Position numbers and translations under genes: made by a program. Shown here in pieces: positions 25,935 to 34,921 of a stretch of 64,000 bases of DNA. This DNA is from Pseudohoeflea suaedae. Its GTDB lineage: Bacteria; Pseudomonadota; Alphaproteobacteria; Rhizobiales; Rhizobiaceae. The first letter of the stretch is position 1. Every line of letters starts with the position of its first letter. The DNA lies in NCBI RefSeq assembly GCF_004354915.1, contig NZ_SMSI01000004.1, positions 186,001 to 250,000 of the forward strand, in the 5' to 3' direction. A model generated the notes under the pieces. That model ran no database searches. It was not told the origin of the DNA and was given only the letters and a program-made list of their open reading frames with translations.

Positions 25935-26113
25935 GCACGAGGCGTTTTCCCGGGGCAAACTGACGAATTGACACATGCCGCCTTCCTCGTCACCATCCCG
26001 CCGAAATCGATAGGGCGCGAAGGGTTGTCGCGGGAGGTCCGGCTCCCCATCTTGCCGGGACGGGTGAATTTCGTCCGATATCATCAGACCGTAATCGACA
26101 GGAGTGTCACGCC

Positions 26114-26911
26114 ATGCCTTCAGACCGAGGACCCGATCCGGTCCGAAGTCCGCTTCTTGATGCGGCCAGCGACGGTACATCGATAAGGCACGGCTTTTTC
26201 AGCCGGGTGGGCGGCGTCTCCGAAGGCATCTATGAAGGGCTGAATGTCGGCTTGGGTTCGGATGACGACCAGGACAAGGTGCGGGAAAACCGGAGCCGTG
26301 TTGCCGGATGGTTCGGGCTTGAGCCAGGGCGCCTGGCGACGCTCCACCAGGTCCATTCCCCCGACGTTCATGTCGCCACCGCTGAAAATATTGCCGAACG
26401 GCCGAAATGCGACGGCGTGGTCACCGCCGATCCCGGCGTCCTCATAGGCATTCTCACTGCCGATTGCGGCCCGATCCTCTTCTGCGATGCGGACAACGGC
26501 GTGATCGGCGCGGCCCATGCCGGCTGGCGCGGCGCTTTCGACGGCGTTCTCGAAAACACCGTCGCGAAAATGGAAGAACTCGGCGCCAGTCGCGGAAAGA
26601 TCGTCGCCTGCCTCGGCCCTTCGATAAGCCAGGACAATTACGAGGTCGGACCCGAATTCATCGGCCGGGCGCTGACCGCCGACACGGCCAATGCGCGCTG
26701 GTTCGTGCCCTCCGAGCGTGACGGGCACGCCATGTTCGACCTGCGCGGCATGACGGTTGCCCGGCTCGAGGCGGCGGGCATCCGTGCCGCCATGATCGAG
26801 GCGTGCACCTATGCCGACGAGGACAAATGGTTTTCCTACCGCCGCACCACCCATCGCGGCGAAGCCGATTACGGACGACAGATTTCCGCCATCGCGATTT
26901 TGGGGTCGTGA
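26114..26911 (+). CDS. pgeF: Peptidoglycan editing factor PgeF (laccase domain)
   Basis: 265-residue DUF152/YlmD-type protein. Starts with HGFFSRVGGVSEG, then the conserved metal or nucleoside-binding His pair in LATLHQVHSP, LTADCGPIL (Cys) and AAHAGWRG (His), and ends with ADEDKWFSYRR and RQISAIAI. PgeF of E. coli keeps wrong amino acids out of peptidoglycan precursors; family members also show purine nucleoside phosphorylase/deaminase activity. AGGAG lies 9 bp before ATG 26114. Confidence 0.93.
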   Translation: MPSDRGPDPVRSPLLDAASDGTSIRHGFFSRVGGVSEGIYEGLNVGLGSDDDQDKVRENRSRVAGWFGLEPGRLATLHQVHSPDVHVATAENIAERPKCDGVVTADPGVLIGILTADCGPILFCDADNGVIGAAHAGWRGAFDGVLENTVAKMEELGASRGKIVACLGPSISQDNYEVGPEFIGRALTADTANARWFVPSERDGHAMFDLRGMTVARLEAAGIRAAMIEACTYADEDKWFSYRRTTHRGEADYGRQISAIAILGS

Positions 26912-26970
26912 TGGCTAATGGCCCGGCGGCTACCGGCCGCGCGCAAGACTGAAACGTGGGGAGAGAGACT

Positions 26971-28125
26971 ATGGCGCTTCATTTCGAACGAGAGGAATTC
27001 GAGGCCCGGCTCGAACGGCTGCGCTTTCGCATGCAGGAGGAAAAGCTCGACGCCATGCTGCTTTTCTCGCAGGAAAGCATGTACTGGCTGACCGGCTACG
27101 ACACGTTCGGCTTCTGCTTCTTCCAGTGCCTGGTGGTGACCGCCGAAGGCAAGCTCACCCTTCTCACGCGCTCGGCTGATCTGAGACAGGCGCGCCATAC
27201 CTCGACCATCGAGGAGATCGTCATCTGGACCGACCGATCCAAGGCAGACCCCGCGGCCGACCTCAAGGATCTGCTCGCCGATATGGATCTGCTTGGCGCA
27301 CGCGTCGGCGTCGAATACGAGACCCACGGCCTGACAGGCGCCAATGCGCGCCGTCTGGACAACCAGCTGCAGAGCTTCTGCGACCTGATCGACGCCTCCT
27401 ACCTCGTCAGCCGCCTCCGCCTGATCAAGAGCCCGTCCGAGATCGCCTATGTCCGCCGCGCCGCGGAACTGGCCGATGAAGCGCTCGATGCCGGCCTGGC
27501 GCTCATCAGCCCGGACGCGGACGAAGCCCGGATCCTTGCCGCCATGCAGGGCAAGATCTTCGAGGGCGGCGGCGAATATCCGGGCAACGAATTCATCATC
27601 GGCTCGGGCGCCGACGCGCTATTGTGCCGCCACAAGGCCGGTCGCCGAAAGCTGTCCGAACAGGACCAGATCACCCTCGAATGGGCCGGCACCTACATGC
27701 ATTACCATGCCGCCATGATGCGCACAGTCATCGTCGGCAAGCCGACCTCGCGTCATCTCGAACTCTATGACGCCGCCCGTGAGGCGCTGGAGGCGGTCGT
27801 CGATGCCATGCGTCCCGGCCACACGTTCGGAGACGTCTTTCAGGCCCATGCGACGGTTCTCGACCAGCGCGGCCTGACCCGCCATCGTCTGAACGCCTGC
27901 GGCTATTCGCTCGGCGCGCGCTTCACGCCGTCCTGGATGGAGCATCAGATGTTCCAGGCCGGCAATACGACCGAGATCGCCCCCGACATGACCCTGTTCG
28001 CGCACATGATCATCATGGATTCGGAAACCGAGACCGCCATGACGCTCGGCCAGACCTACCTGACGACCGAGGACGCACCGCAGTCGCTGTCGCAAAAATC
28101 ACTGGAACTTCTCGTGCGCTCTTGA
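26971..28125 (+). CDS. M24-family pita-bread protein without metal ligands
   Basis: 384 residues: an N-terminal creatinase-type domain (about 1-150, with MYWLTGYDTFG) and a C-terminal pita-bread domain (about 160-375). Where metallopeptidases have the two Asp ligands, this protein has LEWAG and HYHAAMMRT; the later His and two Glu positions are also not obvious. This fits the metal-free creatinase/ectoine-hydrolase (DoeA-like) group, which hydrolyses small C-N bonds rather than Xaa-Pro peptides. Substrate not determinable; an ectoine or related osmolyte is possible. Lies 59 bp after pgeF. Start ATG 26971 with GGGAGAG upstream. Confidence 0.85.
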   Translation: MALHFEREEFEARLERLRFRMQEEKLDAMLLFSQESMYWLTGYDTFGFCFFQCLVVTAEGKLTLLTRSADLRQARHTSTIEEIVIWTDRSKADPAADLKDLLADMDLLGARVGVEYETHGLTGANARRLDNQLQSFCDLIDASYLVSRLRLIKSPSEIAYVRRAAELADEALDAGLALISPDADEARILAAMQGKIFEGGGEYPGNEFIIGSGADALLCRHKAGRRKLSEQDQITLEWAGTYMHYHAAMMRTVIVGKPTSRHLELYDAAREALEAVVDAMRPGHTFGDVFQAHATVLDQRGLTRHRLNACGYSLGARFTPSWMEHQMFQAGNTTEIAPDMTLFAHMIIMDSETETAMTLGQTYLTTEDAPQSLSQKSLELLVRS

Positions 28126-28159
28126 AACCGGACAGAAACGGGGCCATTCAACCGCGGAA

Positions 28160-28188
28160 TTGACAGACCCGCTTTGAACCCGTCTTAA
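28160..28188 (+). promoter_or_regulatory. Possible sigma-70 promoter of the lipoprotein gene
   Basis: TTGACA at 28160-28165 matches the -35 consensus; 17 bp later lies TCTTAA, a weak -10. About 24 bp before the lipoprotein start. Confidence 0.4.
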
Positions 28189-28211
28189 TTTCGGTCAGGT
28201 GAAAGAGAAAA

Positions 28212-28721
28212 ATGCGAAACCGGACTTCGAGCACGCTCGCGTCGGCCATGCTCGCCCTGCTCGTTGCGGGCTGCAATCAGACCGAACAGGCGATAACACC
28301 GACGGCAGCCGATGTGGAGCAGGCGCAGTCCGCAGCCCGCGCAGTCGGCGCCGGCGACGTTTCCGTTCGCTTCACTCCCATCATCGGCGCGCCGATCGAA
28401 GCCATCACGCCTCTCTCCCGCCAGTTTGCCAAGGAAGCCCAGGCACGCGGCATTCCGATCCAGGCATCGGGAGAACAGGCCGGCAAGCACGTCTTCAAGG
28501 GCTATCTTTCGGCTTTCAACGACGGATCCAAAACCACCCTGGTCTATGTCTGGGATGTGCTCGACCCGGCAGGCGCGCGCCTGCACCGTATTCAGGGGCA
28601 GGAAAGCGTCGAGGGAGCCGCGTCCGATGCCTGGTCGATCGTTCCACCCGCGATGATGGAAAAAATCGCAACCGACGTCTTTGACGCGTATCAAAGCTGG
28701 CTCGACCGTGTATCGAGTTGA
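28212..28721 (+). CDS. Predicted lipoprotein, function unknown
   Basis: 169 residues. Signal peptide with lipobox LVAGC (Cys near residue 20), so it is a substrate of Lgt (encoded in this window) and LspA. The mature part has one domain with FTPIIGAPIEAITPLS, a middle HVFKGYLSAFNDGSKTTLVYVWDVLDP strand pattern and a final helix FDAYQSWLDR. Similar small lipoproteins occur next to prs in rhizobia, but I do not recognise a named family. Ala or Gln after Cys (NQ) suggests outer-membrane sorting rather than retention. Confidence 0.85.
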   Translation: MRNRTSSTLASAMLALLVAGCNQTEQAITPTAADVEQAQSAARAVGAGDVSVRFTPIIGAPIEAITPLSRQFAKEAQARGIPIQASGEQAGKHVFKGYLSAFNDGSKTTLVYVWDVLDPAGARLHRIQGQESVEGAASDAWSIVPPAMMEKIATDVFDAYQSWLDRVSS

Positions 28722-28883
28722 GGCAACGGAATATTTGATCGATTAATTTCGGGAAAATTCACCGCCCGAGGGCTCCCGCGCTTGCAATCGCGGCGCACAA
28801 GGATAAAAACCCTCGCGAAAGCCGGGCGGCATTCGCGCAACAGCTCGGAACTGGCGCGGGCAGAAAATCACAGGCAGTCGAAC

Positions 28884-29816
28884 ATGAAGATTTTCGCGGG
28901 CAACTCCAACCGGCTCCTCGCCGAAGCGATTTGTAACTATCTCAACATTCCGCTCGGCAAGGCCAGCGTCCGGAGATTTGCGGACCAGGAGGTCTTCGTC
29001 GAGATTCAGGAGAACGTGCGCGGCGAGGACGTATTCGTCGTCCAGTCCACCTCGTTCCCGGCCAACGACCACCTGATGGAAATGCTGATCATGATCGACG
29101 CCCTGCGCCGGTCCTCGGCCCGTCGCATCACCGCCGTCCTGCCCTATTTCGGCTACGCCCGTCAGGATCGCAAGCCGGGCCCCCGCGCGCCGATCTCGGC
29201 AAAGCTCGTCGCCAACCTGATCACCGAAGCCGGCGCCGACCGTGTTCTCACGCTCGACCTCCATGCCGGCCAGATCCAGGGCTTCTTCGACATTCCGACC
29301 GACAACCTTTTTGCCGTGCCGCTTCTCGCCAGGGACATCAAGGAGCGCTACGCCCAGGGTTCGCTGATGGTGGTATCGCCCGACGTCGGCGGCGTGGTCC
29401 GTGCCCGAGCGCTGGCCAAGCGCCTGGACGCCATGCTTGCCATCGTCGACAAGCGGCGCGACCGCCCGGGCGAATCCGAAGTCATGAACGTCATCGGCGA
29501 CGTGACCGGCAAGGATTGCCTCCTTATCGACGATATCGTCGATTCCGGCGGCACCCTTTGCAACGCGGCGGAAACTTTGCTCAACAAGGGTGCGACCAGC
29601 GTCACCGCCTACATCACCCATGGCGTGTTGTCGGGCGGCGCGGTTGCCCGCGTATCGGCTTCGAAGCTGCGCGAGCTCGTCATCACCGATTCGATCCAGC
29701 CGACGCCGGCCGTCGAGAGCGCCCACAATATCCGCGTTCTGTCGACCGACACGCTGATCGGGGAAGCGATCAACCGCACAGCCGCCGAGCAGTCGGTCTC
29801 CAGCCTCTTCGACTGA
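28884..29816 (+). CDS. prs: Ribose-phosphate pyrophosphokinase
   Basis: 310 residues; makes PRPP from ribose 5-phosphate and ATP for nucleotide, His and Trp synthesis. Class I features: [33 protein letters not shown] (ATP flexible loop nearby), [11 protein letters not shown] (metal/pyrophosphate site), [12 protein letters not shown] (catalytic Lys-Arg) and [13 protein letters not shown] (PRPP motif). Length is standard. ATG 28884 chosen by homology; the frame upstream is open to 28782 without support. Convergent with chrA. Confidence 0.97.
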   Translation: MKIFAGNSNRLLAEAICNYLNIPLGKASVRRFADQEVFVEIQENVRGEDVFVVQSTSFPANDHLMEMLIMIDALRRSSARRITAVLPYFGYARQDRKPGPRAPISAKLVANLITEAGADRVLTLDLHAGQIQGFFDIPTDNLFAVPLLARDIKERYAQGSLMVVSPDVGGVVRARALAKRLDAMLAIVDKRRDRPGESEVMNVIGDVTGKDCLLIDDIVDSGGTLCNAAETLLNKGATSVTAYITHGVLSGGAVARVSASKLRELVITDSIQPTPAVESAHNIRVLSTDTLIGEAINRTAAEQSVSSLFD

Positions 29817-29825
29817 AGCCGGTCA

Positions 29826-31109
29826 TCAGGCCGATAGCGTGAAGACAAGGCCCGCGGCAATTGCCGCGGCCAGGACTTTCAGCAATCCGATCCTGAAGCC
29901 GATCAGCACAACGCCCGCGCCGGTCGCGATCGCGAGTGCCGGCCAGTTCAGCGACGAGGCCGCAACGACCGGCAGGTGAAACGGTCCTGCGCGCATTTCG
30001 CCGATTTCCGCAAACAGCACATGCAGCGCGAACCAGACCGCAAGGTTGGCGATCACGCCGACGACCGCTGCGGTGATGGCGGCAAGCGCATCGGCCAGCC
30101 AGCGCACACCGCGCAAGCGTTCGACATGGGGCGCGCCGGCGAAAATCCAGAGAAAACAGGGCGCGAAGGTGAAGAAAAGGGCGACCAGTCCGCCCGCCAG
30201 ACCGCCGGCGATCGGCAGATGATCGAGCGTACGCGCGCCGCCGAGGAAGCCGACGAAGACAAGCACCAGGATCAGTGGCCCCGGCGTGGTCTCGGCAAGC
30301 CCGAGGCCCGCGAGCATCTCGCCCGGCATGAGCCAGCCGTGAACCTCCACGGCTTGCTGACCGGCATAGGCAAGCACCGCATAGGCTCCGCCGAAGGTTA
30401 AGACCGCAGCCTTGGAGAAGAACAGCGCCATGTCGGCAAACGGCCCGGGAAAGATCACCAGCATCGCAACGAGCGGCAGAAGCCAGATGCCCCCCCAGAT
30501 CACCGCCGCACGCACGCTCCGGTCCCGCTTCTTCTCGACCATCACCGGCTTGTCGGGAGACTTTTCTCGCCGGAGCAGGGAGGCGGCGAGCCCGACGATC
30601 CCCGCGCCGAGCACGATCGCCGGAAAAGGCAGATGGAGGAGCGCGATGCCGATGAACGCAGTCGGCGCCAGCACCCAGGCGAGCGGCGTCTTGAGAGCCC
30701 GGCCCGCAACGCGAACGAGCGCCTGGACCACGATGGCAAGCACGGCCGCCTTCAATCCGAGAAGCACGCCTTCCGCCGCCGGCAGATCACCGTAGAGAAG
30801 GAAGGCCGCCGATAGCGCCAGTATCACGGCAAAACCCGGCAGCACGAACAGGAGGCCGGCGATCACCCCGCCGGTGACGCCGCGCTTCAGCCATCCGGCA
30901 TAGGTCGCGAGCTGCATGGCTTCGGGCCCGGGCAGCAGCATGCAGAAATTGAGCGCATGGAGAAACCTGTCCTCGTCGAGCCATCGGCGCTCCTCGACGA
31001 GTTCGCGGTGCATCAGCGCGATCTGCCCGGCGGGTCCGCCAAACGACAACAGCCCGATCCGGCCGAAAACGGAGAAAAGCTCCTTCGTTGAAATGTCCTG
31101 TCCGCTCAT
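29826..31109 (-). CDS. chrA: Chromate transporter ChrA, long form
   Basis: 427 residues made of two homologous CHR halves, each with about five to six transmembrane segments. The first half begins FGRIGLLSFGGPAGQIALMHRE with ELVEERRW and LLPGPEAMQLATYAGW; the second begins FSKAAVLTFGGAYAVLAYAGQQAV with LAETTPGPLILVLVFVGFLGG. Such two-domain CHR proteins expel chromate using the proton-motive force. Start ATG 31109 with GGAG upstream. Lies 61 bp from a LysR gene on the same strand that may control it. Confidence 0.92.
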   Translation of the reverse strand: MSGQDISTKELFSVFGRIGLLSFGGPAGQIALMHRELVEERRWLDEDRFLHALNFCMLLPGPEAMQLATYAGWLKRGVTGGVIAGLLFVLPGFAVILALSAAFLLYGDLPAAEGVLLGLKAAVLAIVVQALVRVAGRALKTPLAWVLAPTAFIGIALLHLPFPAIVLGAGIVGLAASLLRREKSPDKPVMVEKKRDRSVRAAVIWGGIWLLPLVAMLVIFPGPFADMALFFSKAAVLTFGGAYAVLAYAGQQAVEVHGWLMPGEMLAGLGLAETTPGPLILVLVFVGFLGGARTLDHLPIAGGLAGGLVALFFTFAPCFLWIFAGAPHVERLRGVRWLADALAAITAAVVGVIANLAVWFALHVLFAEIGEMRAGPFHLPVVAASSLNWPALAIATGAGVVLIGFRIGLLKVLAAAIAAGLVFTLSA

Positions 31110-31170
31110 CCGTTCTCCGATGCCGCGCCTGTCGGTGTCACATGCGCCATGACAGCTTGATGACAAAAGC

Positions 31171-32064
31171 TCACATCATCTCGAAATACCGGCCCAGTTC
31201 CGCCCGCAGCCAGTCGGCGAATTTCGCGACGTCCGCCGCCTTGGGCGAATGCTCCTTGGAAACGAGCCAGTAGCTTGCGCCCGTCTCGAGCCGCCCCTCG
31301 AACGGCGCCACCACCTGTCCCCGCGCCATCGCGTCGCTGGCGAGCGTCTCCCAGGCCAGAAAGATCCCCTGCCCGGCAATTGCGGCGTCGAGGCAAAGCG
31401 CGGCATCCGAAAAGGACGGACCGTCGGCAAGATCGCCTTCCTGCAAGCCAAGCTTGTCGAGCCAGAGTTCCCAGCCGAACCGCGACAGCGAATCGCGGAT
31501 CACCGGAACGCCCTTCAAATCGGCTGGCTTGCGAATTTTCTCCGCGATCGCAGGACTGCAGACGGGGAAAATCCGCTGCTTCAGCAAGGGCGAGACATTC
31601 CGCCCCGGAGGGGTTCCGAAAAAGACGCGGATACAGAGATCGACGTCGGACATGTTCGGATCGACGATGGTGGTCGTCGCATCCATCCGCACATGCAGGT
31701 CGGGATGCGCATCCCCGAAGGCCTTGAGCCGCCATACCAGCCATTTGGAGGCGAAGACCGGGGCGACGGATACCACCAGCGCCTTGTGCTGGCGCTCGAA
31801 GCCCCGCTCCACCCCCCGCGCCAGTTCGCTGAAACCGGCCGTCAGATGCACGATCATCGCATCGCCCAGCGGGGTCGGCACCAGTCCGCGTGAACCGCGG
31901 GAAAACAGTGGGCGCCCGAATTGCTGTTCGATTTTCTGAATCTGCTGACTCACGGCGCCGACGGTGACGCCAAGCTCGTCTGCAGCGGCCTTCAACCCGC
32001 CCAACCTGCCGGTCGCTTCCACGGCGCGAAGGCCGTTGAGATGAACACGATTCAAGAAGCGCAT
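31171..32064 (-). CDS. LysR-family regulator, GcvA-like
   Basis: 297 residues. HTH within 8-66 (LNGLRAVEATGRLGGLKAAADELGVTVGAVSQQIQKIE), effector-binding domain about 90-295. The layout (LFSRGSRGLVPTPLG, then a DVDLCIRVFFG stretch) is that of GcvA-like regulators. Effector unknown. Its position directly before chrA suggests control of the transporter; the divergent small gene at 32159 is the other candidate target. The 94-bp divergent region contains a CTATCGATAG palindrome. Confidence 0.9.
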   Translation of the reverse strand: MRFLNRVHLNGLRAVEATGRLGGLKAAADELGVTVGAVSQQIQKIEQQFGRPLFSRGSRGLVPTPLGDAMIVHLTAGFSELARGVERGFERQHKALVVSVAPVFASKWLVWRLKAFGDAHPDLHVRMDATTTIVDPNMSDVDLCIRVFFGTPPGRNVSPLLKQRIFPVCSPAIAEKIRKPADLKGVPVIRDSLSRFGWELWLDKLGLQEGDLADGPSFSDAALCLDAAIAGQGIFLAWETLASDAMARGQVVAPFEGRLETGASYWLVSKEHSPKAADVAKFADWLRAELGRYFEMM

Positions 32065-32092
32065 ATAGATTTCCTAAAATCAAAGCCAGAAA

Positions 32093-32102
32093 CTATCGAT
32101 AG
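32093..32102. promoter_or_regulatory. Short palindrome in the LysR divergent region
   Basis: CTATCGATAG, a perfect 10-bp palindrome, lies between the divergent starts of the LysR gene and the 91-codon gene, where a LysR site is expected. Suggestive only. Confidence 0.3.
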
Positions 32103-32158
32103 CAGAAAGGCATCTTGGATCATATCTCTCCACCATAACTATAACAAAGGAAAAACCT

Positions 32159-32434
32159 ATGATCACGAAACTGCCATCTCTCGCGGCACTTCAAACTTTC
32201 GCGGCACGCTTTTTTGTCCGCGCATCCCACACCCCGATTGCCCAGAATTTCGCCGACCCTCTCGCCCATCCCGATCTCGCCGGGATGAGCCAGACGGAAC
32301 TCGCGGATCTGCCATTCGACGCCTATAGTCTGCCCACCTGCGAAGCGGTTGCCGCAAGGAGGTCGCGCCCGGCAGGAACGAGCCGCGTCTCGTCCTCCGC
32401 AAAGCCTTGCATTGCAGGGACCCGTCCGCTATAG
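32159..32434 (+). CDS. Small protein of unknown function, divergent from LysR gene
   Basis: 91 residues, preceded by AAAGGA 10 bp before the ATG. The N-terminal helix (LAALQTFAARFFVRA) and the segment AHPDLAGMSQTELADLPFDA resemble small DUF1127-like or related rhizobial helical proteins, where an HPDL..MS..ELADLP pattern recurs. The last 35 residues are Ser/Arg/Ala-rich without pattern and could reflect a frameshift near the end. Coding status is likely but not certain. Probably regulated by the divergent LysR protein. Confidence 0.55.
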   Translation: MITKLPSLAALQTFAARFFVRASHTPIAQNFADPLAHPDLAGMSQTELADLPFDAYSLPTCEAVAARRSRPAGTSRVSSSAKPCIAGTRPL

Positions 32435-32477
32435 ACCCCACGTCCGCGCAGACACCCTTGGAGGCAACGCGGATGAA

Positions 32478-32510
32478 GCGCCGTACCAGACCGGACGGCG
32501 CTTGATGTTT
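32478..32510 (+). terminator. Hairpin between the small gene and rplY
   Basis: Arms GCGCCGT (32478-32484) and ACGGCGC (32495-32501), followed by TTGATGTTT. It may end the small gene's transcript or be a leader structure of rplY. Confidence 0.4.
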
Positions 32511-32575
32511 TCCGGGCTCCCGTCATCGGAAGCCGGAAGACAGCTCCAAAATTCGAACCTCGAAAGGAATAGTTC

Positions 32576-33232
32576 ATGAGCCACGATAGCTATGAGCTGA
32601 AGGCCGAGGCGCGCGATCGGGTTGGTAAGGGGTCCGCCCGCGAACTGCGCCGCAATGGCATGATCCCCGCCGTCATCTACGGCGACAAGAAAGACCCCGT
32701 TTCCATCGCGCTCTCGCGGAAGGAAGTGTCCCTCAAGATCCACGGCGGCGGTTTCATGACCACCACCGCAACGATCGACGTCGACGGCACGAAGTACCAG
32801 GTGCTGCCGAAGGATTACCAGCTCGACCCGGTGCGTGACTTCGTCATGCATGTCGACTTCCTTCGCGTGTCGGCCAAGACCAAGGTCCAGGTCGCGATCC
32901 CGGTTCACTTCGTCAACGAGGAAGCTTCCCCGGGCATCAAGCGCGGCGGCGTTCTCAACGTCGTCCGTCACGAAGTCGAACTCTACTGCTCGGCCGGCTC
33001 GATTCCGGAAGCCCTCACCGCAGACCTTACCGGTCTGGAAATCGGTGACGGTGTGCACATCTCCGCGATCGACCTGCCGAAGGGCACCACGCCGGTCATC
33101 AACGACCGCGACTTCACCATCGCAACCGTCGCCGCCCCTGCCGGCCTGAAGAGCGACGAAGCTGCAGCTGAAGAAGCGTCGGACGCTGCCGAAGAGGCTG
33201 CGGAAGAAGAAGCAGAGGGCGGCGAAGAGTAA
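32576..33232 (+). CDS. rplY: 50S ribosomal protein L25 (CTC/TL5 form)
   Basis: 218 residues: the N-terminal 5S rRNA-binding L25 domain ([27 protein letters not shown]) and the C-terminal TL5/CTC beta domain ([59 protein letters not shown]). The acidic tail (about 195-218) is rich in Glu and Ala, as in other Alphaproteobacteria. Precedes pth by 30 bp, the classical rplY-pth pair. Confidence 0.97.
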   Translation: MSHDSYELKAEARDRVGKGSARELRRNGMIPAVIYGDKKDPVSIALSRKEVSLKIHGGGFMTTTATIDVDGTKYQVLPKDYQLDPVRDFVMHVDFLRVSAKTKVQVAIPVHFVNEEASPGIKRGGVLNVVRHEVELYCSAGSIPEALTADLTGLEIGDGVHISAIDLPKGTTPVINDRDFTIATVAAPAGLKSDEAAAEEASDAAEEAAEEEAEGGEE

Positions 33233-33262
33233 TCGTCGTCCCGGCGCGCCGGGGAGAATTCC

Positions 33263-33991
33263 ATGCTGCTTATCGTCGGCCTTGGAAATCCCGGCGCGAA
33301 ATATGAGAACAACCGGCACAATGTCGGTTTCATGGCGGCGGACGCGATTGCCCGCCGCCATTCCTTTTCGCCCTGGAGCAGGAAGTTCAAGGCCGAGATC
33401 GCCGATGGCACTCTCGCCGGCGAAAAGGTGCTTCTGATGAAGCCCGCCACTTTCATGAATCTCTCGGGCGAAGCCGTTGGCGAAGCGATGCGCTTCTACA
33501 AGCTCACCCCCGCCGATATCGTCGTCATGCATGACGAACTCGACCTGGCGCCAGCCAGGTTGCGCCTCAAGCTGGGCGGCGGCCATGGCGGCCATAACGG
33601 CCTGCGATCGATCGACGCCCATTGCGGCAAGGACTACCGGCGGATGCGCATCGGCATCGGTCATCCGGGCGACAAGTCGCGCGTCCACAATCACGTGCTC
33701 GGCGATTTCGCCAAGGTCGACGCCGAATGGCTCGATCCGCTGCTCGATGCCATTGCCGACAATGCCGAAATGATTGTCCGCGGCGAGGATTCGCAATTCA
33801 TGAACAAGGTGGCGCTGGCGACCGGCGGCAAGGCGCCCAAGGCCGAGAGCCCCGCCAAGCCGGCGAAACCTGCCAAGCCCGCGGGCCAGTCGCACATCCG
33901 CCAGGCCCGGCCGGCCAAGCCGCAGGGCAAGATGCCTGAAAGCGGCCCCATGGCGGACATGCTCAAGAAGCTGTTCGGCGGCAAGGACTAG
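33263..33991 (+). CDS. pth: Peptidyl-tRNA hydrolase
   Basis: 242 residues; releases tRNA from stalled peptidyl-tRNA. Motifs: [20 protein letters not shown] with the catalytic His, [13 protein letters not shown] (Asn), VMHDELDL (Asp), and [13 protein letters not shown]. The catalytic domain ends around 190. The rest is a low-complexity Ala/Lys/Pro tail closing in [13 protein letters not shown], an extension common in rhizobial Pth. Cotranscribed with rplY; convergent with clpS. Confidence 0.97.
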   Translation: MLLIVGLGNPGAKYENNRHNVGFMAADAIARRHSFSPWSRKFKAEIADGTLAGEKVLLMKPATFMNLSGEAVGEAMRFYKLTPADIVVMHDELDLAPARLRLKLGGGHGGHNGLRSIDAHCGKDYRRMRIGIGHPGDKSRVHNHVLGDFAKVDAEWLDPLLDAIADNAEMIVRGEDSQFMNKVALATGGKAPKAESPAKPAKPAKPAGQSHIRQARPAKPQGKMPESGPMADMLKKLFGGKD

Positions 33992-34008
33992 CGCCGAACA
34001 CGCTGCCC

Positions 34009-34320
34009 CTATTCTTCAGGCTCGGTCGCGAGCATCAGCGGGAACCCGGCCTGTTTCGCCAGATCGTTGGCTTCCTTGGCCTTGGTTTCCGCGACATCGC
34101 GCGTACAGACCACGATCACGCAGGAGCCCATCCGGTGCGCGGTCATCATCACTCGCTGGCTGACATCGGCCGACAGCCGGAAGACGGCCTTCAGCACCAT
34201 CACCACGAATTCGCGCGGCGTGTAATCGTCGTTGAGCAGGATGACCTTGTAGAGCTTGGGCTTCTCGACCTTCGGCTTGCTTTTGAGCCGCGGAGCAAGA
34301 CCAGTGTCCTTGTCGCTCAT
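34009..34320 (-). CDS. clpS: ClpS, adaptor of the ClpAP protease
   Basis: 103 residues. A disordered N-terminal arm (about 1-25) then the ClpS core: LYKVILLNDDYTPREFVVMVL with the NDD..P pattern that binds N-degrons, HRMGSCVIVVCTRDVAETKA and a final EPEE. Delivers N-end-rule substrates to ClpA. ATG 34320 is taken because GGAGAA lies just upstream; an open frame to 34371 is not conserved. The 34387 gene is upstream on the same strand. Confidence 0.95.
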   Translation of the reverse strand: MSDKDTGLAPRLKSKPKVEKPKLYKVILLNDDYTPREFVVMVLKAVFRLSADVSQRVMMTAHRMGSCVIVVCTRDVAETKAKEANDLAKQAGFPLMLATEPEE

Positions 34321-34386
34321 GGCGCAATTCTCCGGCGTGTTCGATGTCTGGGACGTCAACCAGCTTCGCACCGCCGGCGCGGCCGT

Positions 34387-34779
34387 TCAAGCCATCGTCG
34401 CGAGGCGGAAATTCTGCATCCGGTAGATCACGAGATCGACGAAGGACTGAAGCCCGAGATCCAGCAGTGCCGCGATTCCCAGCGCAACGTCGGGCAGGAA
34501 CAGCATCACCGCCATGCCGCAGAACAGGGAATAGCCGACCGCGAGGCGCAGGTTCTTCAGACTGTCGAGGCGGTAATATCCGGCGTCATCATACTCCGTG
34601 CCGAAGACATGATCCGCCCAGCTGTAACCGTTCGATACGAAGATGTTCACTGCAGGCGTGTCGGACAGCTTGTCCGGGAAGACGTTGAAGACCGCGCGAC
34701 AGACATGGAAGAGGATACCGAGCAAGGCGGAGCCCGCTGCGGCCGCGACGAAATGCCAGGTTGCGAGTTCCGTTTCCAT
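34387..34779 (-). CDS. Hypothetical membrane protein
   Basis: 130 residues with two or three hydrophobic segments (about 8-28, 78-98 and 100-120). Between them is a polar part, SNGYSWADHVFGTEYDDAGYYRLDSL. No family is recognised. It lies 66 bp upstream of clpS on the same strand and is divergent from ychF. Codon use is like the neighbours, which supports it as a real gene; the start ATG 34779 lacks a strong ribosome site. Confidence 0.65.
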   Translation of the reverse strand: METELATWHFVAAAAGSALLGILFHVCRAVFNVFPDKLSDTPAVNIFVSNGYSWADHVFGTEYDDAGYYRLDSLKNLRLAVGYSLFCGMAVMLFLPDVALGIAALLDLGLQSFVDLVIYRMQNFRLATMA

Positions 34780-34921
34780 ATCCTGATGCTACCGGCCAAT
34801 CCTTTCCCACCCGTTGACACCCCGGGAATGCGCGGGCTGACCGGCCTCCGCCCTTGACCGGAAGCGTCGTTTCGCCCATAGCCTGCCGCAAACGAAATCG
34901 ACATCCGAAAGCAGAAAAACC

